Assembly: GCA_023410885.1 (NCBI GenBank)
Contig: JAEYPI010000130.1
Span: 1 to 12,266 of the forward strand
Reading direction: 5' to 3'
DNA from: Bacillota bacterium
GTDB taxonomy: Bacteria; Bacillota; Clostridia; DSM-8532
Length of the DNA: 12,266 nucleotides
The first letter of the stretch is position 1, and the number at the start of each line of letters is the position of its first letter. The translations under genes and the position numbers were made by a program. Below are positions 8,101-12,266 of the stretch, one piece after another. The notes beneath the pieces are model-generated. The model searched no databases and had not been told where the DNA came from. It was given only the letters and a program-made list of their open reading frames with translations.

Positions 8101-9455
8101 GGGAGGTAAGCCGTGCCCGGTGTACCAAGCGACAGGCCGACACGCGGAGGAACATTATTCGGCTGAGCGTTGTTTCCCGCTGAAACGCAGACAATGGTGC
8201 CAGCGATACATGCATTATTCAATGCGAATACGTCCGCACCATAAGCTGTATCTTGGTTTGCACCAAGGGATAGGTTAATGACATCCATGCCGTCACTGAC
8301 GGACTTATTAATGGCCGCAATAATACCCGAGGTTGGGCCGGAACCGTAAGGTCCCAACACTCTATATACATACAGGTCTGCCTTCGGAGCGATACCCAAT
8401 GTATTAAACGGTGACGAAGTGTTCTGGCCATCAGCCGCAACCGTGCCGCTAACGTGAGAACCGTGGCTTGTATAATATTCGCTGCCCTTTGCGCTGACTT
8501 CCGGACAGAGTGTTGTTCCGTAAGCTTCAGCAGCAGCCTCCCAGCCTTTATAGGTTGTTTCCATCGGATCGTTGTCTTCGCTGACAGGAACGATATAGCT
8601 AACATTGCCCGACGAGTCCACTTTTGCCACTGCCGCGCCGATGTAGTCATATCCGCCCTTATAGTTGCCTTTCAGATCCGGGTGGTTGTAGTCGATACCG
8701 GTATCAAGAACACCAACTTTTACACCCTCACCGTCAAATCCCATGTCATTGAGCTCTGCCGTCCGAAGCACCTGGCGGCTTTCCTGCATACCGATACCAT
8801 TAAATTCCGCATAGCCGTTAGAGACGTCTGTCGCATACATCATATAGTCCGGCGACACAGAATAAACGCCAGGCAGCTTTGCAACTTTTTCAATCAAGCT
8901 TGCCGGAAGTGTAACAGCCACGCCGTTAAAAACTTCGTGGAACTCGTAGCCAAATTTTACATTGATGCCTGCATTTTTAATTGCTGTTTTAAACCGGGAC
9001 AGCGCGGCAGCTGCCGTTGACTTACTATCAATGCCTTTTATTTTATGTAATTTGTTGTATATATCCAATATTCTGCTTGGCAGGACATCAAACTGCACGA
9101 TGACGCTTTGTGTATCCGAGGAGCTCATGTCCGAAAACCCAACCGCACCGAGCGGGGTTTTCATGGAGTCTGCCAGCATGTTCACATAATTGATCTCTTC
9201 AGTACTGAGGCCGAGTTGTTCGGTATTCAGTTTGGCTGTGATCTGTGTTTTATCACTGGTAAAGTTTTTGTCATCCACAACGGGCATGCCGCTGAGATCT
9301 TTTTCTTGATAAGCACTGTTCGACTGCGCGATCTGCAGATCCTGAGAACTAGAATCCTCCGCACTTGCCGGTACCGGTGTCAGCCACATCGATCCGAAGA
9401 TCATCAGCATGCTGATAAACAGGCTCAGCAGACGTCTAACAATTTTCTTTTTCAT
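5175..9455 (-). CDS. secreted S8 (subtilisin-like) serine protease, Vpr/lactocepin type
   Basis: 1426 residues, predicted extracellular endopeptidase. A signal peptide (1 to about 32) with basic start, hydrophobic core and ASA cleavage site is followed by an I9-like propeptide region (about 115-205). The catalytic domain has D251 in VLDTGID, H331 in SHGSHVSGT, N428 in SAGNNA and S696 in GGTSMSCPH. A PA domain is inserted at about 485-625. An Fn3-like domain (about 785-900) follows, then an unassigned beta-rich region. Next come two tandem modules (about 1164-1256 and 1257-1346) that align around APAEG/APADG, a YSID/YTIN strand and VSVSYK/VYVNYK. No LPXTG or S-layer-homology domain is seen, so it is probably released or held non-covalently. 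GGGGAGA lies 6 bases before the ATG. Terminators on both sides make it monocistronic. The gene is clearly GC-richer than its neighbours, which hints at acquisition by transfer. Confidence 0.95.
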   Translation of the reverse strand: MKKKIVRRLLSLFISMLMIFGSMWLTPVPASAEDSSSQDLQIAQSNSAYQEKDLSGMPVVDDKNFTSDKTQITAKLNTEQLGLSTEEINYVNMLADSMKTPLGAVGFSDMSSSDTQSVIVQFDVLPSRILDIYNKLHKIKGIDSKSTAAAALSRFKTAIKNAGINVKFGYEFHEVFNGVAVTLPASLIEKVAKLPGVYSVSPDYMMYATDVSNGYAEFNGIGMQESRQVLRTAELNDMGFDGEGVKVGVLDTGIDYNHPDLKGNYKGGYDYIGAAVAKVDSSGNVSYIVPVSEDNDPMETTYKGWEAAAEAYGTTLCPEVSAKGSEYYTSHGSHVSGTVAADGQNTSSPFNTLGIAPKADLYVYRVLGPYGSGPTSGIIAAINKSVSDGMDVINLSLGANQDTAYGADVFALNNACIAGTIVCVSAGNNAQPNNVPPRVGLSLGTPGTAYLPITVAASNYGGGATTSYMGAVANSSANVKADVPFIVVGRDVTNVFADNLITAQNLNYVEGFGYQYTLVVGQMTGAVPGPTQLAQLQALADNSLQGQILIVKRGALTFTDIPPQAKRLGAGAILIINRDTEEGFISNITIGGEMMNHLPVLSTTHQAGDALAASYNAAAALSVPGYIQIGNMSKEQLAKTPAGFSSIGPVTETAGIKPDIIAPGVDIMSTQPAFITNSDHNDTDYSYAYARMGGTSMSCPHLTGISALMLQAFPNASVAEIKARLMNTADPTLIKSGDPDTPQASVFEVGAGFVDPYRAIVTDTSTYVTVQDDIPGQKSGDIIENQTLSSLSFGIIMPSTTTTVNSRPLTVTVHNTSVNEQTYHITGFFNDQTGYSRSSADGVTIGFTSTDVTVPAGQTETFDVYTTVPVNCPKGYYEGYVQVTSDIGNNYVLPFAFATGEAPKPFTINDAWIIKPVITANTDTNIRCTSYSNSTPFALAYEGDYPGGAMDVLLLDLNDNMIGYFGTYNGMGKGDGTARLYSGAITYQCYPIDQEGNIGPRQSIPEGAYHIAFADTDYYYPFGGLVVDNQSPVLTFNPTPNFEYNNGETTVHITGRIWSQAGQMLVDNKITSDNIVGSPLVGQELNGLVIGSKIYLYCDEDGYFDIPLTPSEASKTDIQTSAAYALDYYTTTYFTQSGSVYSTKTGNNRTNGTVNINYTQSPVLDTVTATSTTADAILSFNPRLIAPAEGDFKLQYSIDDGMFTDLTTTSFNYTAAIATASFGFAPFPVQADDQSIVVSVSYKGGTAVNSAKFVVPAAKLVGLIGDNGSLTATLDVAPADGTTYPFAVTYTINGGDRQSLGNATYNNDGTATLNFTPFERSPIMQHVLVYVNYKDTELSYSFDLSISDVAFLQGIAADALKNGLRNNLVLDGKVMKLVFDDREFVLSTSANNLNQEGEVDLGGGYFLVFDIAGNGKNVKTFNVVQR

Positions 9456-9581
9456 TCATATCTCCCCTTTTTTGGTTTTTGGACTTCCCTTCTACGCTAA
9501 CGCGCCTGGCTGTATGGCCAACGAAGTCTTGTGTCTGATAATCTCTTCTCGTTCCAACTCCTCTCCTCTATCTTACTTTCA

Positions 9582-9616
9582 ACTAATTTGCGCAAACTTT
9601 ATATAAACAAATTAGT
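9582..9616. promoter_or_regulatory. inverted repeat upstream of the protease, possible operator
   Basis: ACTAATTTG (9582-9590) and CAAATTAGT (9608-9616) form a perfect 9-bp inverted repeat with a 17-base gap. The left arm overlaps a separate 10-bp palindrome TTTGCGCAAA (9587-9596). It lies about 130-160 bases before the protease ATG, where a promoter would be expected, but I find no convincing sigma-A -35/-10 pair. The rest of 9456-9792 (no firm gene) holds a roughly 120-base leader, this repeat, the terminator at 9622-9648 and an AT-rich stretch. Confidence 0.4.
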
Positions 9617-9621
9617 CTACA

Positions 9622-9648
9622 AAAAGACGGCCTAATCATTTAGACCGT
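9622..9648 (-). terminator. terminator between the transporter and protease genes
   Basis: ACGGCCTA (9627-9634) pairs with TAGACCGT (9641-9648) with one G-U wobble around a 6-base loop. Read leftward the stem is followed by CTTTTT. It lies about 145 bases downstream of the transporter stop codon and would insulate the protease gene. Confidence 0.6.
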
Positions 9649-9792
9649 TTTCCTATTATTGTATTCCGTCGCTCGCTTAAAAAGACTTTATTTCGCAAAG
9701 TTAGGAAATAAATATTTAATTCATTTTGGGGGAAAAGTGGAACGATATGAATGTTTTATTGACGAATTACAATTTGTATGCTCTTTTTATTT

Positions 9793-10569
9793 TTATTTTT
9801 TTTCTTTTTCTATATCCCTATAAGCCAATAAGTAATTAATGCCCGATACAATGATACCGCCGCCAATGTAATTACCAACGCCGCATACAGCTAAATTATA
9901 GAAAATATCTTTGGCTGTAAGCTCTGCACCATAAAAAAGTGCTGTAAATAAGTAATACATATTAGCAACAACATGCTCTGTTCCACTGAGGACAAATACA
10001 GCAATGGCAAGCCATAAGACAACAATCTTTGTGATCTCTTCTTTACAGCTGTAAGCAAGGCATACACCGGTACAAACGATAATATTACATAGAATGGCGC
10101 TAGAAAATAATTGGCCTATTGGCATATGTACTTTATGAAGAGCCTTATCAATTATCAGTTGGATTACTGCTCCGTCAAAAATTCCTGAAATTCTAGTGAA
10201 AAATGCTGCGAAAATTGCTCCAATCAGGTTTGAAGCAATAATTAAGCATAAAATTCTGATAATTTTACTAATTTTAGTGCGGCCTGCATAGACTGCGGTC
10301 ATAACCATACAATCACTGGTATATAGCTCTGCCTGCATTAAGATGATAGCAATGATTCCCAAGGGAAAAACCAATGCTCCTAAGAAATTGCCTATGCCAG
10401 GGTCTGTGATACTTGCTGAGAGTTTAAGACTTCCTATTGCACCAATGGCGATGTACAATCCGGCAAGAAACCCTTGCACAAGTAATATGATAAAGCGCTT
10501 ATTGGCCTTATGCTTACTTTGATATAGGATGTACTCTGTTAAAGCTTTGGGTCCAGAATGGGTAGTCAT
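9793..10569 (-). CDS. formate/nitrite transporter family (FNT) channel
   Basis: 258 residues, an integral membrane protein with about six hydrophobic helices, the size of pentameric FNT channels that pass small monovalent anions (formate, nitrite, hydrosulfide). Family marks are QAELYTSD (79-86, compare ELFTSN in FocA), SAILCNIIVC (157-166), SGTEHVVANM (195-204) with the central pore His at 199, and VGNYIGGGIIVSG (231-243). A Lys just before the fourth helix block (142 or 146) fits the anion-attracting Lys of the family. A basic tail EKEKK ends the protein. Substrate cannot be decided: there is no formate lyase, nitrite or sulfite reductase gene nearby. AAAGGA lies 8 bases upstream. A promoter at 10654-10681 and terminators on both sides suggest a single-gene unit. 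Part of the 'NLIGAIFAAFFT' segment is duplicated at 4130-4163. Confidence 0.93.
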   Translation of the reverse strand: MTTHSGPKALTEYILYQSKHKANKRFIILLVQGFLAGLYIAIGAIGSLKLSASITDPGIGNFLGALVFPLGIIAIILMQAELYTSDCMVMTAVYAGRTKISKIIRILCLIIASNLIGAIFAAFFTRISGIFDGAVIQLIIDKALHKVHMPIGQLFSSAILCNIIVCTGVCLAYSCKEEITKIVVLWLAIAVFVLSGTEHVVANMYYLFTALFYGAELTAKDIFYNLAVCGVGNYIGGGIIVSGINYLLAYRDIEKEKK

Positions 10570-10653
10570 AAATTAATCCTTTCTTAATCTCCTGAATATT
10601 CTTTCGTATTTTCGTGATAATAAATTTTTCATAGAAAACTTCACCAAAGAGAC

Positions 10654-10681
10654 ATAATAACATATTTTTTTGTAAACACAA
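10654..10681 (-). promoter_or_regulatory. promoter of the FNT channel gene
   Basis: On the minus strand TTGTGT (10676-10681) is followed 16 bases later by TATTAT (10654-10659). The start would fall near 10647, giving a leader of about 78 bases. The -35 box lies within the palindrome TTGTAAACACAA (10670-10681). Confidence 0.45.
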
Positions 10682-10699
10682 AATCCAAATTGTGAACAA
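10670..10699. promoter_or_regulatory. paired TTGT...ACAA palindromes at the FNT promoter
   Basis: TTGTAAACACAA (10670-10681) and TTGTGAACAA (10690-10699) each have TTGT/ACAA half sites and lie with centres about 19 bases apart, one on the -35 box and one just upstream. Such half sites resemble those of redox or catabolite regulators (Rex, Crp/Fnr family), but neither matches a full consensus, so the regulator is not named. Confidence 0.3.
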
Positions 10700-10739
10700 T
10701 AAAACCTTCAAGAGTCAGTAACCTCTTGAAGGTTTTATT
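10698..10739. terminator. long bidirectional terminator after the TspO gene
   Basis: A perfect 17-bp stem (10698-10714 with 10723-10739), AATAAAACCTTCAAGAG and its complement, encloses an 8-base loop. A/T runs at the base serve both directions. It lies about 72 bases downstream of the TspO stop codon and separates that gene from the transporter gene. Confidence 0.8.
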
Positions 10740-10810
10740 CTATACAGCTTCTTGTTGTCAAAATGTATAAAGAAATCCCATTGCTTTAATCTCAAAAACC
10801 TAATAATACT

Positions 10811-11281
10811 TTAGTTCAACAATGCAATTCCAACATTTAAATATGTGGCAAAGAGAAGCCAAAGCAGATAGGGAATCATCAGGTATCCCGCTTCTTTTTT
10901 AATCTTGTAAAACCATATTGTAGTTAAAAAGACCAAAACATCTAATATAAGAATAACGATGACGGATAGCCAAAACCACTCAAAACGGAAAAATATAATA
11001 GGCCAGAGAAAATTAACAACTAGCTGTACCCAATATAAAGTGGTTGCTTTTTTACGATCAGGTGTCGGTGGTGTTTGATAAATGAGGTATGCTGCAATTC
11101 CCATCAGTAGATAAAGTATGGGCCAAATGACGCCGAAAAGCCATCCTGCCGGCGACAACGGCGGTTTCGTAAAGGATATGTACATTTGCATTGGATTGCC
11201 GGAAAATAAGTTGCCGAGCATACCTATTAACTCGGTTATAAGTACAATGACAAGAAGCTCATACCAGTTTATCTTCTTCAT
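10811..11281 (-). CDS. tspO: TspO/MBR family membrane protein
   Basis: 156 residues, normal for the five-helix TspO/translocator family, which binds tetrapyrroles such as protoporphyrin IX and related ligands in the membrane. Family signatures are PPLSPAGWLFGVIWPILYLLMGIAAYL (40-66, given here as the PP..P.GW.FG..W..LY..MG pattern), NFLWPIIFF (90-98) and IPYLLWLLFATYLN (136-149). The reading frame can be extended six codons to a GTG (11297-11299), but that GTG overlaps the AGGAGG at 11291-11296. The ATG at 11279-11281, 9 bases after AGGAGG, is therefore the better start. An IS1595-type element begins only about 60 bases upstream and may have altered its promoter. No haem or porphyrin genes are adjacent. 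Confidence 0.93.
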   Translation of the reverse strand: MKKINWYELLVIVLITELIGMLGNLFSGNPMQMYISFTKPPLSPAGWLFGVIWPILYLLMGIAAYLIYQTPPTPDRKKATTLYWVQLVVNFLWPIIFFRFEWFWLSVIVILILDVLVFLTTIWFYKIKKEAGYLMIPYLLWLLFATYLNVGIALLN

Positions 11282-11361
11282 TAAAACACGCCTCCTCACA
11301 TTATCATATGAGGGTGCACATTTGTTTATTTATTAAAATTAGGCTATGTCACAACATACGG

Positions 11362-11390
11362 TTGATTTTTGACGAAAAATAGTGTATAAT
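11362..11390 (+). promoter_or_regulatory. promoter of the transposase gene
   Basis: TTGATT (11362-11367) and TATAAT (11385-11390) are separated by exactly 17 bases. Start would be near 11397, about 35 bases before the preferred ATG at 11432 and just upstream of AAGGAGGG (11415-11422). Confidence 0.65.
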
Positions 11391-11425
11391 AATAGTAGGA
11401 AATAGTACCCAGATAAGGAGGGAAA

Positions 11426-12266
11426 ATGGTTATGCCTACTATCAAAGATGCTTTGGATATTATCGGTAAATTGACAGATGCAGAACAGGGAAGCCTTAAA
11501 ACCATGCTGTTAAGCCCTGCATTTGTTAAAGCCTTAAATATTGAAGATTTCGTAGCAAAAGAAAGATTTGCCAATGGTCGTGTATGTCCTTTGTGTGGAT
11601 GCATCCATGTGGTTCGCAATGGTCATCGTAAAGATGGCACTCAGCGATATGTATGTAAGGATTGTGGCAAGTCATTTGTAATTGCAACCAAATCTATCGT
11701 ATCTGGAACAAGAAAAGATTTATCAGTATGGGAAAAGTATATTGACTGTATGATGAACGGCTTATCACTTCGTAAGACTGCTGTTGCTTGTGGCATCCAT
11801 AGAAATACGGCATTCCTTTGGAGACATAAGATTCTGGACGCACTTCAGAATATGGAAGACGATGTTACTCTTGATGGCATTATTGAGGCTGACGAAACTT
11901 TTTTCGCCATCTCGTACAAGGGAAACCATAGCAAGAGTAAAACATTTGCTATGCCACGCAAGGCACATAAGCGTGGACATTCCACACATATCAGAGGCTT
12001 GTCTAAAGAAAAGGTATGTGTTCCTTGTGCGGTTAATAGGAATGGCTTGTCTATATCCAAGATTACGAATACAGGCAGAGTATCTACAAAAGATTTACAT
12101 TATATTTATGATGGGAGAATTAAAGGTGATGCTACTCTTCAAAGTATCTGAACAACTACCTTGTGTGGAACAACTTTGTAAACTATGCCAAAGAGAGTGA
12201 TACGGAGAAAAGGAACATCTTCCTTACTTTCGTTCTGGCAACATTGAAAACAGATAAGTGCAGAGA
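11426..12266 (+). pseudogene. IS1595-family transposase, internally deleted and frameshifted
   Basis: The first frame (11426-12151, 241 codons) has a zinc ribbon (C54, C57, C77, C80), a helix-turn-helix-like region (about 113-135) and the start of an ISXO2-like DDE domain with first Asp in EADETFF (D156). It ends abruptly after GRIKGDATLQSI. Immediately after, another frame (12139 onward) reads SKYLNNYLVWNNFVNYAKES and FLTFVLATLKTDK, the normal C-terminal region of these transposases, still open at the window edge. The middle, which should hold the second catalytic Asp and the QLKTGKAKKG...HINSYHSQLKRF-type stretch, about 60-70 codons, is absent, so the protein cannot be an active transposase. 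AAGGAGGG is too near the ATG at 11426; the ATG at 11432 (MPTIKDAL) is probably the ancestral start. Confidence 0.8.

Larger units (their letters stand above)
11342..12266 (+). mobile_element. IS1595-family insertion sequence, left part (runs off the window)
   Basis: The element appears to begin near GGCTATGTCACAAC (11342-11355), judged by the GGCTATGTC-type end I associate with clostridial IS1595-group elements and by the change from AT-rich spacer to IS leader. It carries its own promoter and a transposase reading rightward. The right end, terminal repeat and target duplication are outside the window, so the exact left boundary is uncertain by a few bases. Confidence 0.7.

Noticed and set aside
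8454..9020. 188-codon + strand frame
   Set aside because: Lies wholly antisense to the catalytic domain of the S8 protease; a by-product of its GC-rich codon use. The same applies to the other + strand frames between 5151 and 9606.
9747..9839. 30-codon hydrophobic + strand frame (MNVLLTNYNLYALF...)
   Set aside because: Most of its hydrophobic run is the reverse strand of the Lys/Glu-rich end of the transporter gene and of a T-rich spacer; the GGGGG upstream is too far from the ATG.
11344..11619. 91-codon minus-strand frame across the IS left end
   Set aside because: Antisense to the transposase zinc-ribbon region and its promoter; no supporting signal.

Overview
The window comes from a low-to-moderate GC Gram-positive bacterium, most likely an anaerobic member of the Clostridia. 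This rests on strong AGGAGG-type ribosome binding sites, sigma-A-like promoters, U-tailed hairpin terminators, a barnase with a lipoprotein signal, a Vpr/lactocepin-like secreted subtilase, a formate/nitrite-family channel, and an IS1595-type transposase close to those I know from Clostridia. No rRNA, tRNA or CRISPR array was seen. Assignments come from reading motifs by eye; no database was searched.

Layout. (1) 1-365: the first codons of a leftward gene that leaves the window, its promoter, a two-way terminator and a REP-like hairpin touching the stop codon of the next gene. (2) 366-3719, all leftward: a barnase-type RNase with a lipobox, its barstar-type inhibitor 4 bases downstream, then a HerA/DUF87-type P-loop ATPase of 817 residues with a long coiled-coil tail. 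(3) 3720-5174: a 47-residue Gly/Arg-rich protein on the + strand, converging on a leftward tributyrin-esterase-like hydrolase. The last codon of the esterase is fused to a 34-bp copy of part of the transporter gene lying 6 kb away, which marks a rearrangement. Two direct copies of a 19-bp repeat lie upstream of the esterase. (4) 5175-9455: a 1426-residue secreted S8 protease with PA, Fn3-like and tandem beta modules, bounded by terminators and visibly richer in GC than its neighbours. (5) 9793-11281: a formate/nitrite transporter family channel and a TspO/MBR protein, each leftward and separated by a 17-bp-stem terminator. (6) 11342-12266: an IS1595-family element running off the right edge. 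Its transposase gene has lost an internal segment and changed frame, so it is a pseudogene.

How the genes fit together. Barnase and barstar form a clear enzyme/inhibitor pair. The rest look like single-gene units, each with its own promoter or terminator, and not one pathway. Exported activities (lipid-anchored RNase, subtilase) and membrane channels dominate. I do not see a convincing new multi-gene system. The most informative unexplained signals are the transporter-derived scar at the esterase end, the dispersed GGGACGGTTCT repeat family, the little-studied ATPase beside the RNase/inhibitor pair, and palindromes in front of the transporter and protease genes.
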